DNA of 64,000 nucleotides from Oceanobacillus arenosus (GCF_003369575.1 NZ_PIOC01000033.1:1-64000); one strand, 5' to 3'; counted from the first letter of the stretch, positions 19,028 to 26,847 are shown. Notes: a model not told the origin generated them from the sequence alone. Translations and numbers: made by a program.

Positions 19028-19042
19028 TGCAATCGTTTGCAA
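19028..19042. promoter_or_regulatory. LacI-family operator 1
   Basis: TGCAATCGTTTGCAA has near-perfect dyad symmetry (GCAA, TCGT, TTGC), typical of MalR/CcpA-type LacI-family proteins. It lies downstream of the predicted transcript start of the sugar transporter. Confidence 0.65.
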
Positions 19043-19083
19043 TAAGGCTTGAGATCTTCCATTAAATTGACACAAAGATAGAT

Positions 19084-19112
19084 TATATAAATAACCATGC
19101 TTTGCGAATCAA
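19084..19112 (-). promoter_or_regulatory. Promoter of the maltose-type module
   Basis: On the minus strand TTGATT (-35, 19107-19112) and TATATA (-10, 19084-19089) are separated by 17 bases. Operator 2 overlaps the -35 box. Confidence 0.55.
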
Positions 19113-19121
19113 ATCGTTTAC
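19110..19121. promoter_or_regulatory. LacI-family operator 2
   Basis: CAAATCGTTTAC is a weaker version of the GCAATCGTTTGC operator and overlaps the -35 box of the predicted promoter, which fits repression. Confidence 0.5.
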
Positions 19122-19161
19122 ATTTGAACAATAAGTATTATATATCAGTTATCAAAATAGC

Positions 19162-19174
19162 GCAATCGTTTGCA
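19162..19174. promoter_or_regulatory. LacI-family operator 3
   Basis: GCAATCGTTTGCA (within GCGCAATCGTTTGCACA) repeats operator 1 exactly over its core and lies upstream of the promoter. Paired strong operators on either side of a promoter are consistent with DNA looping. Confidence 0.6.
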
Positions 19175-19234
19175 CAAATTGCATATAAAATGAAAAATTG
19201 CACCTCTCCATCAAAGAGAAGTGCTGTTATTAAA

Positions 19235-19717
19235 CTATTCTTTTTCAAAGGTTTTCTCATGTTCAAGCAGCCATTCTTTTCTCCACAGTCCGCCTGCATA
19301 ACCAGTTAATTTCCCATTTGAGCCAATTATTCTGTGACAAGGAATAACGATGCTTAGCTTGTTTCTCCCATTTGCACTCCCGACCGCTCTAATCGCTTTT
19401 TCATTCCCTATGGAAATGGCAATATCCTTATAGGAGCCTGTTTTCGCATAGGGAACATCCGTTAAGGCTTTCCATACGCCTTTCTGAAAGTCCGTCCCTT
19501 CTACTTCATAGGGGATGGAAAAGTCCCTGCGTTTGCCTTGGAAATATTCATCAAGCTGGTGATAGCATTCTTGTAAAACTAAGGAAGTGTCAGCATGTAA
19601 ATAATTTTCCGGTTTTTCCTTTTCAGAAAATAAAATGGAGTGGATTGCCTCATGATTGCCGCTTATTTCTATTATGCCAATTGGCGATTGATAATCTAAT
19701 TTACTTATTGTTGTCAT
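19235..19717 (-). CDS. ogt: Methylated-DNA-protein-cysteine methyltransferase
   Basis: 160 residues from the ATG at 19717, which follows TTTGGAGGTCTTTAT. The active-site motif IPCHRII (C127) and the DNA-binding NGRNK and GYAGGLWRKEWLL segments identify an Ogt/AdaB-type suicide enzyme that transfers methyl groups from O6-methylguanine to its cysteine. The ORF extends to 19747, but that part lacks a ribosome site. The start overlaps the end of alkA by 17 bases, so the two are probably translationally coupled. The order regulator-alkA-ogt resembles the Bacillus adaptive response operon. Confidence 0.93.
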   Translation of the reverse strand: MTTISKLDYQSPIGIIEISGNHEAIHSILFSEKEKPENYLHADTSLVLQECYHQLDEYFQGKRRDFSIPYEVEGTDFQKGVWKALTDVPYAKTGSYKDIAISIGNEKAIRAVGSANGRNKLSIVIPCHRIIGSNGKLTGYAGGLWRKEWLLEHEKTFEKE

Positions 19718-20618
19718 ATAAAGACCTCCAAAGATAAAAGGTAGCATATGCCTGCCAGCCTTCCCAGTCTGCAGCGTATGCTTCTAATTCTGCAATTGTC
19801 GGTTTCCTCTCAAGCCCTAATTGATGCTTTAGCGCATTTTGCAGGCCAACATCGGCAACTGGGAAGGAAGAGGTACAGTGCAGACATCTCATCATCGCGT
19901 AATCAGCCGTCCATGCTCCGACACCTCTTAATGCCATTAGGGACTTCCGCATTTGCTGATAATCCTTTTTCGCTAGTAATAACTCTTTTGTTAATTCACC
20001 ATTTTTCATAGCTTGCGCGATGCCAATAATATATTCAGCTTTCCTGATAGTAAACTGTTGTTTCCTTAAATCATCCACATTCAGTGCTGCTACTTTTTCA
20101 AACGTGGGGAATAGCCAAAACGTTTCTCCTTGGGATGTTAGACTTTCACCATATTGTTCGACAAAGCGTTTCTTTAATGTGTAAGCAAATGTTAAATTAA
20201 TTTGCTGCCCCATAATGGCCCACACTAGCGCTTCGAATAAATCAGGAATGCCTATAATCCGCAACCCATAATATTTATCGACAATTGGCTGTAACACTTT
20301 ATCTTGACCTGCCATTTGGTAAAACCCCACTAAATCCTGGTCCAAATCAAACCATTCCCAAATATATGCTGCGACCTGTTCACGAGCGTCAATAGATGGG
20401 ATGTTTAAGGGAAATTCAACCTTTATGCAATCATCGATATATCCAATTTTACATAATATCAATGATTCATCCACTTTTATTAGTTTATATACAAATTCCG
20501 CTTTCATTCGATGGAGTACTTCTAAATCCGATCTTCCTAAAAAAATGAGACACTCCTCAAAATTAAATTCCTTTGGAGGATAAAGCTCAATATATGATTC
20601 ATGGTCAGACCAATTCAT
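19701..20618 (-). CDS. alkA: DNA-3-methyladenine glycosylase II
   Basis: 305 residues from the ATG at 20618 (AAAGGAAC eight bases upstream). The HhH-GPD core is visible: LVWAIMGQQINLTFA, the hairpin LRGVGAWTADYAMM, and the catalytic aspartate in FPVADVGLQNAL. This is the long AlkA form with an N-terminal beta domain. It removes alkylated bases such as 3-methyladenine. It overlaps ogt at its 3' end and the remnant of an AraC-type Ada regulator at its 5' end (20605), so the cluster was an alkylation-response operon. Confidence 0.9.
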   Translation of the reverse strand: MNWSDHESYIELYPPKEFNFEECLIFLGRSDLEVLHRMKAEFVYKLIKVDESLILCKIGYIDDCIKVEFPLNIPSIDAREQVAAYIWEWFDLDQDLVGFYQMAGQDKVLQPIVDKYYGLRIIGIPDLFEALVWAIMGQQINLTFAYTLKKRFVEQYGESLTSQGETFWLFPTFEKVAALNVDDLRKQQFTIRKAEYIIGIAQAMKNGELTKELLLAKKDYQQMRKSLMALRGVGAWTADYAMMRCLHCTSSFPVADVGLQNALKHQLGLERKPTIAELEAYAADWEGWQAYATFYLWRSLYDNNK

Positions 20619-20877
20619 TTTGAAGTTCCTTTCGATATTCACTTGGCGAACAGTTTTTTATGTTGCGAAACACTTTATAAAAATTCGATGGACTCCGGAA
20701 CCCGACTTCATAGCAAATCTCTAAGTTTGTCATCGTTGTAAACTTAAGAAGATGCGCTGCTTTGTCGATTCGTATGTTTACTAAATAGGCACGTGGAGTC
20801 TCCGAGGTTTCCTGTTTAAATAACCGTTCCAGATAAAAGGGACTTAAGCCAACCTGAGCCGCGATGGGAACGAACAC
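20605..20877 (-). pseudogene. C-terminal AraC half of an Ada-type regulator
   Basis: About 85 residues of an AraC DNA-binding domain remain: IAAQVGLSPFYLERLFKQ, TPRAYL, and the second helix-turn-helix VGFRSPSNFYKVFRN. This is the pattern of AdaA-type regulators, where a methylphosphotriester-sensing cysteine domain normally precedes it. That N-terminal half is missing and is replaced by the 5' part of a rhuM gene. The stop overlaps the GTG/ATG region of alkA. A GTG at 20877 could still start a peptide, but it lacks a proper first helix-turn-helix start. Confidence 0.7.
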
Positions 20878-21157
20878 GATAACCTATGGCGAGAATCATT
20901 TCGAGATTGTAGTGCTTTGTATTATAATTCTTACCATCCTTGGCAGTTGTCAAGTAAAACTTTACAACTGAATCCTCATCTAATTCCTTTTCTTCAAATA
21001 TATTCTTTATATGAAGGCTTATATTCTGCTTTGTGGATTGATATAATTCGGCAATTGCTTTTTGCGTCATCCAAACTGTTTCATTTTCTAACCTAACATC
21101 TATTTTTGTGCTTCCGTCCTCTGTTTGATAGATTAAAATATCTGTTTCATTTTGCAT
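20866..21157 (-). pseudogene. 5' fragment of a rhuM-family gene
   Basis: About 97 residues match the N-terminus of RhuM-family (virulence RhuM/Fic-associated) proteins: ENETVWMTQKAIAELYQST, NISLHIKNIFEEKELDEDSVVKFY split over the segment, and the diagnostic ILAIGYRVRSHRG. The rest of this usually 300+ residue protein is missing; the sequence runs directly into the AraC domain. The ATG at 21157 follows AAGGGAG. The family is often carried on mobile or defence-rich islands. Confidence 0.7.
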
Positions 21158-21288
21158 TCCCATCACTCCCTTTTAATAAAAATAGATTATCTACCTTTCA
21201 AACCTTCTGTTATGAACTATTATACCATTTAATCATTGTATAGTTGAATAAAAAGGAACACTTATTCCCCTCATACAAAACAAAGCCC

Positions 21289-21312
21289 CTCAAACTTGGT
21301 TAAGAGTTTGAG
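21289..21312 (-). terminator. Possible terminator of the WYL regulator gene
   Basis: CTCAAACT (21289-21296) pairs with AGTTTGAG (21305-21312). On the minus strand it is followed by GGGCTTTGTTTTG. Confidence 0.45.
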
Positions 21313-21386
21313 CAGGCAGTAATTTATTATTTAGTTTGTGCTAAATGGGTTTTTTCTTAATCAATTTTCACCCCTAGTTTTACTAC

Positions 21387-21404
21387 TATTTTATGATACG
21401 GCTC
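21387..21404 (-). other. SCC-like attachment site remnant, site 5
   Basis: The minus strand reads GAGCCGTATCATAAAATA, which in the appropriate frame gives FGEPYHK. It resembles the 3' end of rlmH (GAACCATATCATAAGTAA at 51029-51046), the place where SCC elements integrate. No coding context exists here. Confidence 0.5.
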
Positions 21405-21478
21405 CCCGAAGTAAATCTAAATCAAACGAACTATCAACTACCCAAATTCAAAAATAAATCCGTTCTAACTAACACTAC

Positions 21479-22441
21479 TTATGGGCAGAATAATCGTAAT
21501 CTCTCTTGTAAACCTTCCAAGATTTTTTCTGGCATTTTCCTGACCATGATATCCTCACCTAGGAAAAGGAGCCAATTTGATATTTCGCCCATTTCCTCGG
21601 GATTATTAACATTGATAGAAGTCTTTAGAATGGCTGTGGTTTGGTAGGGACTCGTATAGGAAATGGAAATCCTCAATGGATGATATTTTTTGAACTGCTT
21701 AATCGCCTTTGGACCAAGTTCAAGGACAAGGTTGATCTCTTCTTCCTGCTTCCTTTGTACTTCTAAAATCTGTTTCTTACTTAATCGTTGTTTCTTAGGG
21801 TATGGTTTAACATTGGTGAGATTGTCCACGGGGAAAATCTTGTTCTTTTCTTCCTTTAAGTCAAAGCCTTCAATCAGCCAGGTGCTTTTTTCACGATAAA
21901 GATGCAAGAGATAAATGGGATACGATTTTACTTCCTTTGCTTCTATAATGGTAATCAATAAATAGCGATCCAAGAGCATGTTTTGGATAAGCTGTTCTAA
22001 CATGGGATGGGGCAGGTCTGACAGATCAAGCAGGTCGGGATTATCGGGGTTGGTCCCTTCAAAAAGCAAGATTTGATTTAAAAGCACAAGAGTATCTTGC
22101 TGGTTTGCTGAGATGAGGCCAAGCAACTTCTCAGCTAAAGACTGTCGACTCTTTAAATAAGGAAGTTGTTGATTTCTTGTAGCCATAAAGGCAATAAATA
22201 GCGCTTTAATTTCATTATCGGTAAAGCGAACAGTAGGCAGGACCGCGTTGTTCATGACAGAATATCCCCCATCCCTGCCAGCTTCAGCGACTAGCGGCAT
22301 CCCCATTGCTTCGATTTCTCTAATATCTCGGATTGCTGTTGAGCGAGAGATGTTAAATTCCCGCATAATTTCTGAAATTGTAAAGTGGGCGCGGTTGTTG
22401 ATATACCGCATGATAATGTTAATCCGTTCAACTTTTTTCAT
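21479..22441 (-). CDS. WYL-domain transcriptional regulator (YafY/YobV type)
   Basis: 320 residues. An N-terminal DeoR-like helix-turn-helix (RINIIMRYINNRAHFTISE, then ISRSTAIRDIREIEAMGMPL) is followed by a WYL domain (residues ~140-240; SWLIEGF-like segment near EKSTWLIEGFDLKEE) and a C-terminal extension. Proteins of this kind bind small ligands or nucleic acid and regulate adjacent genes. It is divergent from a GyrI-like gene; an inverted repeat AGGTT, ATTATA, AACCT lies between them. A decayed relative is present at 10035-10226. Confidence 0.85.
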   Translation of the reverse strand: MKKVERINIIMRYINNRAHFTISEIMREFNISRSTAIRDIREIEAMGMPLVAEAGRDGGYSVMNNAVLPTVRFTDNEIKALFIAFMATRNQQLPYLKSRQSLAEKLLGLISANQQDTLVLLNQILLFEGTNPDNPDLLDLSDLPHPMLEQLIQNMLLDRYLLITIIEAKEVKSYPIYLLHLYREKSTWLIEGFDLKEEKNKIFPVDNLTNVKPYPKKQRLSKKQILEVQRKQEEEINLVLELGPKAIKQFKKYHPLRISISYTSPYQTTAILKTSINVNNPEEMGEISNWLLFLGEDIMVRKMPEKILEGLQERLRLFCP

Positions 22442-22480
22442 CGGGGTCTCCTAAATAGTATCAATTTTTGACATGATTTA

Positions 22481-22496
22481 AGGTTATTATAAACCT
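22481..22496. promoter_or_regulatory. Candidate operator of the WYL/GyrI module
   Basis: Inverted repeat AGGTT (22481-22485) and AACCT (22492-22496) six bases apart, just after a TTGACA at 22469-22474, in the divergent spacer. Confidence 0.4.
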
Positions 22497-22551
22497 ATCA
22501 AGTGAATAGACCAATCATTTGATACATCTTATTAAAAGGAAGGTATTAAAT

Positions 22552-23031
22552 ATGGCAAATTACACAATAGAAGAAAAAGACGGCTTTACTGTTTTAGGTA
22601 TTGGAACGGAGCTTAAGAGTGATTACACAGACTTTGCAGGCATAAACAAGGAAAAATCAGACTTTTGGCAAGCGGTCAAACAAGATGGTGGGCTCGATGC
22701 TTTAAAAGCAGTTGCCACAAACAGCTATATTTTTGCCGTGAATGAAGCGTTCAACAACAAGATGATGCATTATGCTGGTGTTATGACAGAAGAAACACTA
22801 CCAGAAGCAACTAGAGTGATCCAATTTCCTAAAGGGGAATACTTAGTTGTTAAAGGGGAAGCGAATACGTCTGAAGAGTTGAGCAATATGCTTACTGGCA
22901 TTGCCTTTGGCGAAGCCTTGGGAGAAATAAGCGATTTTGCCTATGTTGGCGGGCCGAATGCATCGGTTGAGATGGGCGAGCAGGGCGGCCTCTTATTTGG
23001 CGAAATGTGGATTCCGCTTGTTAAGAAATAA
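22552..23031 (+). CDS. GyrI-like effector-binding domain protein
   Basis: 159 residues from the ATG at 22552, which follows GGAAGGTATTAAAT. The protein consists only of a GyrI/AraC-effector-type domain: FTVLGIGTELKSDY at the start, EEVVTEETLPEATRVIQFPKGEYLVVKGE-like pattern in the middle (visible as IQFPKGEYLVVKG), and GEMWIPLVKK at the end. Such stand-alone domains bind cationic or aromatic small molecules. It is divergent from the WYL regulator and 17 bases upstream of the next gene, forming a two-gene operon. Confidence 0.8.
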   Translation: MANYTIEEKDGFTVLGIGTELKSDYTDFAGINKEKSDFWQAVKQDGGLDALKAVATNSYIFAVNEAFNNKMMHYAGVMTEETLPEATRVIQFPKGEYLVVKGEANTSEELSNMLTGIAFGEALGEISDFAYVGGPNASVEMGEQGGLLFGEMWIPLVKK

Positions 23032-23048
23032 TAAGATAAAAGGAAGCG

Positions 23049-23519
23049 ATGAAAATGTCCTATATCGTGGATTTTAAAGATGTGTCAACTGCAGGTTTGG
23101 AATCTTCACCTGTAGCAGAAACGCTTGCTGGTTTGCGTGCGAATGAGGCACGTTACTTTATGAACAAATATAAACATGAATTTACGGTTGTAGCCGCTAG
23201 CGAAAGTCAGGAAACCCTTGATTATGTGAACAATATTTTGAAGGTAGAACGTGATATTGCGTTTGCAGCTAAACCCTTAGAAACGTCGCGCTTTCAAGTG
23301 GAAAACATCAAATTTGCTTACGTTTTTTACGAAGACGGTTTAGCGTTGAATGTTATGTATACAGTGGATGGCTCTAAGAAGCGGGCCGTTGGTTTTAAGC
23401 TTTCTGAGGGTATGGAGGTACCAAAGGAGTTGGAAGGAAAGTTTAAGTTTGCTAGGCAGAAGTCTAAGCTAGCTGGAACGATTCGAGGCTCGTTTTTTGT
23501 GATTAAAGGAGAGTATTAG
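23049..23519 (+). CDS. Unknown protein downstream of the GyrI-like gene
   Basis: 156 residues; no named family recognised. It begins MKMSYIVDFKDVSTAGLESS, with the alternative start MSYIVDF three codons later, and follows AAAGGAAGCGATGAAA. The composition is that of a soluble alpha/beta protein with no signal or membrane segment. Recognisable stretches are GLRANEARYFMNKYKHEF and KFARQKSKLAGTIRGSFFV. It is the second gene of the operon with the GyrI-like protein and is followed by a perfect terminator, so a shared function under WYL control is likely. Confidence 0.75.
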   Translation: MKMSYIVDFKDVSTAGLESSPVAETLAGLRANEARYFMNKYKHEFTVVAASESQETLDYVNNILKVERDIAFAAKPLETSRFQVENIKFAYVFYEDGLALNVMYTVDGSKKRAVGFKLSEGMEVPKELEGKFKFARQKSKLAGTIRGSFFVIKGEY

Positions 23520-23523
23520 AAAA

Positions 23524-23560
23524 CTAAGGCTGTCACCAAACCTTTCGGTGACAGCCTTAG
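23524..23560 (+). terminator. Terminator of the GyrI-like operon
   Basis: A perfect 14-bp stem (CTAAGGCTGTCACC, 23524-23537, with 23547-23560). The right arm and the following ~40 bases are similar to a second site at 61146-61213. Confidence 0.8.
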
Positions 23561-23602
23561 TTGCATTTATATTGTAAGAAAGTCGTTATGCTTTCTCACA
23601 AA

Positions 23603-23953
23603 CTAAAAACGTCCAATTGTAACAAATAAAGCTAAGACAATAACCACAATATTTGAACCAATCATTTTATATTCCCCTCGTTTACCATGGAAGATAGCAG
23701 CAAATACCATAATTAATAGCAGGCCAATAGCTGCAAGTGGCGTTAAAATTGGAGCTATACCTAAAGCAAGTGGAAGAATTAATCCAATTCCCCCAAGAAC
23801 CTCTACAATCCCAATAAATGCAACAAAGCCCTTCGAGTAATCACTTGCCCATGGGAGTGATTTTTTTGCTCTTTCATATTGTAACTTCGTTGCTCCTGTA
23901 CCAATAAACATCAGAGCTAACAAACCTTGAATAATCCATAGTGCAATGTTCAT
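23603..23953 (-). CDS. DoxX-family membrane protein
   Basis: 116 residues with four membrane segments, the DoxX/DoxD-like pattern: WIIQGLLALMFIGTGATKL at the start, GIVEVLGGIGLILPLALG in segment 2, and FAAIFHGKRGEYK before the last segment. The ATG at 23953 follows ACAAGGAGGAAACAGT; the ORF reaches 23974 in front of it. DoxX-like proteins occur in redox or thiol stress modules, but the function of this group is unclear. It is divergent from a dead HxlR-family regulator gene. Confidence 0.83.
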   Translation of the reverse strand: MNIALWIIQGLLALMFIGTGATKLQYERAKKSLPWASDYSKGFVAFIGIVEVLGGIGLILPLALGIAPILTPLAAIGLLLIMVFAAIFHGKRGEYKMIGSNIVVIVLALFVTIGRF

Positions 23954-24079
23954 ACTGTTTCCTCCTTGTTTCAATTTAATTCCTAAAATTATAATATTCG
24001 ATGGGGGAAATAATTAGAAGTAGACACTTTTATTTGTCATAGTATACAAAAGATACCTAAGATACAAGGAGAAAAATTT

Positions 24080-24295
24080 ATGACTAACAATTGTAACGGA
24101 TGAATTGAAACCGCTATCAATATTCTTGTCGGAAAATGGAAGCCAGTTATTCTTTATCATCTTTTCGAAAATGAAACATTGCGATTTAGTGAACTACAAC
24201 GTTCCATTCCAATGCCAATGCCTGAATGGGGTGTAAAACATTTACAGCATCTGGATGAGTTATACGGTGAAAAGCAAATATCCCAAAGAGATTAA
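24080..24295 (+). pseudogene. HxlR-family regulator gene, broken
   Basis: The ATG follows AAGGAGAAAAATTT. The reading frame shows MTNNCNG, a TGA at 24101-24103, then IETAINILVGKWKPVILYHL and LRFSELQRSIP, the winged-helix core of HxlR regulators. After that the sequence loses the normal IT/QKMLTQQLREL segment and stops at 24293. One nonsense codon and a damaged 3' half make it non-functional. It is divergent from doxX, a common arrangement in which HxlR proteins control redox-related neighbours. Confidence 0.65.
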
Positions 24296-24311
24296 TTTGG
24301 CAAGGCCTTCT

Positions 24312-24386
24312 CTTTGGTGCTCGTATATCGGATGATAAAGTTCCGCAATCGCCCTATGTGTCATCCAGACAGTTTCATTCTCCAAT
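24312..24386 (-). pseudogene. Second rhuM-family fragment
   Basis: The minus strand reads LENETVWMTHRAIAELYHP, which aligns with LENETVWMTQKAIAELYQS of the rhuM fragment at 20866-21157. Nothing else of the gene remains. It directly follows the broken HxlR gene. Confidence 0.6.
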
Positions 24387-24456
24387 TATATTCCTTGCAA
24401 AGCAAAGCCACTAATTACCACCAAAACAAACAGAGCTCTATATGTATGAAAATAAA

Positions 24457-24487
24457 CCATAACTCTCTATCTACTCAAGAGTTATGG
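24457..24487. terminator. Hairpin between rhuM fragment and PhnB-like gene
   Basis: Perfect 10-bp stem CCATAACTCT (24457-24466) with 24478-24487, followed by CTTTGATTT on the + strand. Confidence 0.45.
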
Positions 24488-24619
24488 CTTTGATTTAATA
24501 TTTAGTCATAAAACCATTCGGCTTCTCTTATCAATCGTCCTGCCAGCAGATCGCGCAGTTTTGTCACGAGCTGGCCCCATTACAAGGAAAGGATGCCGGA
24601 TCTTGCCAAGCTGCATATA

Positions 24620-25504
24620 TCATTTCTCCAAGCGAGCCTTTTCCAACACGCTAATATCGATCTTCTTCATCTTCGATAGCGCCTCAGAAACTCTGCGGGA
24701 TTCATCCTTTGATCCTTTAAACAAAATTTCTTCCATGTTATCTGGAACGATCTGCCAGGAAACGCCAAATTTATCTTTTACCCAACCGCATTGCTCCGAT
24801 TCTGGTACGGCAGAAAGCTTGTCCCAGTAATAATCAATCTCTTCCTGGTCTTTACAATTTACAATGAAAGAAAATGCCTCATTAAAGTTAATATCGCCAG
24901 CCATTCCATTATCCATCGCAGAGAAATTCATTCCGAAAAGATTGAAATCAGCATATTTCACTTTTGCCTTCGATGATTGGGCTTCACCAGGTTCATATTT
25001 GCTGATTACACCTTTTTGAGCGCCCTCAAACACTTCGGTATAGAATGCTACTGCGTCTTCAGTCATTCCACATGAGTCACCAGAGAACAGCACGTTTGGA
25101 GTAATTTTTTGTAATGCCTTCCCTTCGTCTACAAGCATCAACTGCCAGGACAAACCGTATCGATCCTGCACCCAGCCATACCGCTTATTAAACGGATATT
25201 CCCCAAGTGGCATTAATTCCATTCCACCGTCTACTAATGCCTCCCATTTCGAATTTACTTCTTCTATGGTCTCGCAGGCTACCATTAGCGAGATGCTCGA
25301 ATTCAATTTAAAATAGGGACCTGCACTTATTGCTTGAAATTCCTGTCCAGCCAGTTCAAAGCTTACCAATTCTGAATCACCAGATGGAGTATCTTCAAGT
25401 ACTGCCACATTCAATAGCTTGGACTGACCAAATAAACCGATGTAAAACAACGCAGCTTCTTTTGCTTCCTTGTCATACCATAAATGCGGAATTACTTTTT
25501 GCAT
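24620..25504 (-). CDS. VOC-fold PhnB-like protein, two-module
   Basis: 294 residues containing two similar PhnB/3-demethylubiquinone-methyltransferase-like VOC modules: module 1 starts VIPHLWYDKEAKEAALFYIG and ends YGWVQDRYGLSWQLM, module 2 starts ITPNVLFSGD and ends CGWVKDKFGVSWQIVP. The WxxDxxGxxWQ endings are diagnostic. The enzymatic role of these proteins is not established. The ATG follows TTTGGAGGGATTTTT. It lies 92 bases downstream of the SRPBCC gene on the same strand and the two may be co-transcribed. Confidence 0.85.
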   Translation of the reverse strand: MQKVIPHLWYDKEAKEAALFYIGLFGQSKLLNVAVLEDTPSGDSELVSFELAGQEFQAISAGPYFKLNSSISLMVACETIEEVNSKWEALVDGGMELMPLGEYPFNKRYGWVQDRYGLSWQLMLVDEGKALQKITPNVLFSGDSCGMTEDAVAFYTEVFEGAQKGVISKYEPGEAQSSKAKVKYADFNLFGMNFSAMDNGMAGDINFNEAFSFIVNCKDQEEIDYYWDKLSAVPESEQCGWVKDKFGVSWQIVPDNMEEILFKGSKDESRRVSEALSKMKKIDISVLEKARLEK

Positions 25505-25596
25505 AAAAATCCCTCCAAATGCACTTTTTTAAACGCCGTATCATTCCACACAGAAATGCCGATGTTCCCTAACAATGATGGATACAGCTTCTAAAC

Positions 25597-26025
25597 CTAT
25601 TGGATAGTTTCAGCATATTCCTTAAAGTTATCAAGTATCGCTTGCCATCCCGCTTCCTGCATTTCAATGGAATTGGTACTTTCAGCTTCAAATGTTTCCA
25701 CTACCTTTGTGCCGCTTCCCTGGCCAATAAAGGTAATTTCAACCCTTCTTCCGTCCGCTAACGTGTAAGAAATAAACGCATGTAGCTTCACTTCATCATA
25801 AACGCCAGTAAGATCAAATCCAAAACTACCGTCTTTCGCTTCCATTCGCGTAAGAAATTTTCCACCTACTCTTAAATCGTTCTCCGCATGCGGTGCATGC
25901 CAGTCATCAGATGCCTTTGACCATTGTGTGATGTGCTGTGGAGCCGTCCAACATTCCCATACTTTTTCAACTGATTTCTGGACTGTAGTTTCAACCGTAA
26001 TTGTTTCTTTCTTACCTGATTCCAT
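25597..26025 (-). CDS. SRPBCC (AHSA1-like) domain protein
   Basis: 142 residues from the ATG at 26025, after GCGAGGTGTTAACA. The AHSA1/START-like fold is shown by VETTVQKSVEKVWECWTAP near the start, the HAPHAENDLRVGGKFLTRMEAKDGS middle segment split across strands, and the C-terminal helix GWQAILDNFKEYAE. Such proteins bind hydrophobic ligands. It is upstream of the PhnB-like gene on the same strand, a pairing common in bacilli. A long-form dispersed repeat lies 80 bases upstream of its start. Confidence 0.85.
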   Translation of the reverse strand: MESGKKETITVETTVQKSVEKVWECWTAPQHITQWSKASDDWHAPHAENDLRVGGKFLTRMEAKDGSFGFDLTGVYDEVKLHAFISYTLADGRRVEITFIGQGSGTKVVETFEAESTNSIEMQEAGWQAILDNFKEYAETIQ

Positions 26026-26107
26026 TGTTAACACCTCGCAATATAATATTTACGTTAATAATAACTGCTATCGTTTTAATGTTCAATCTGGACTTCGGGT
26101 GATTTTT

Positions 26108-26267
26108 ATAAAGTGAAACTTCACTCAGTGGGGGGTTTTCTTTATCCCCCACTGAATGTTAGTTGAACAGAATCGGGATTTTATTGGCTGTTGATCCCCC
26201 ACTTACAATTCTTGGTTTTCCTCGAATTATTTAAGTGGGGTCTTACAGCCAGTTAATTCGGGGGAAA
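26108..26267 (+). repeat. Dispersed hairpin repeat, copy 2 (long form)
   Basis: 160-bp form. Left module AAAGTGAAACTTCACTCAGT, hairpin 1 (CAGTGGGGGG with CCCCCACTG), spacer GTTGAACAGAATCGGGA, second CCCCCACTT block, AAGTGGGG arm, and right module TCTTACAGCCAGTTAATTCG. It matches copy 6 along its whole length. Confidence 0.85.
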
Positions 26268-26417
26268 ACTTTGTTGCACTTAATAGGACAGATACTGCCA
26301 CATTAGATTGATCCCTAATCGGCGTCTTCGCCACGACGGAATAGCGGGACTGAACAGTGGGAGAATGTCCAAGTCCCTTGGAAACCAGGTGCTGCGCCAA
26401 AATCTGGAGCGTTGAGC

Positions 26418-26780
26418 CTATCGACTCAACTCAATCCCGTCAGCAACCCTAAGCTTGGCTCCATCGATGCCTTCGATGATGTTTTCAACCACGCTTAGCT
26501 TCTCCCCAGCATCGATTCTGATACCGTTGGCGGTCTGTCGAATGACGTTGTGCTCGTTCCTGATGTCCGTGGGAATTCCTTTGCCTCGTCCGTCAGTGCC
26601 TTTGTCCTCACGGAGCCGGTTAGCCCAGAACGCGTTTGTACCTCCAGTAATGTGGCTTCCTTGCAACTCTGTGCCCGGCGCATTGTGGATCTCGATGCCG
26701 GTCTCTGAGCCTTCCCCAGGGGTAATTCTGCTGCCCTCGATGAGTGTATCAGGAGTTCCCAGGATATCAAGAACTCTAGG
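26418..26780 (-). pseudogene. 3' fragment of a beta-helix protein gene
   Basis: The open frame reads ILGTPDTLIEGSRITPG, IEIHNAPGTELQGSHITGGT, KGTDGRGKGIP and GAKLRVADGI, matching the last ~117 residues of the intact beta-helix lipoprotein at 34599-36257 in the same order. The upstream ~430 residues are absent, and the sequence changes to AT-rich DNA at about 26785. The fragment shares the higher GC and the end of the cassette gene; the 130 bases beyond the stop are also GC-rich. It is either a relic of an earlier copy of the cassette or a duplicate. Confidence 0.8.
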
Positions 26781-26847
26781 AAGGAAAAGAATCTAATTAA
26801 ACTCCTTTAAAATGATATTTCTATTAAGGTAAATATATTAGTCTATT

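Noticed and set aside
24503-24610. Possible GNAT-like tail (RLIREAEWFYD) on the minus strand before the PhnB-like gene
   Set aside because: The match to GNAT C-termini is only about ten residues and the upstream frame does not continue; too weak to annotate.
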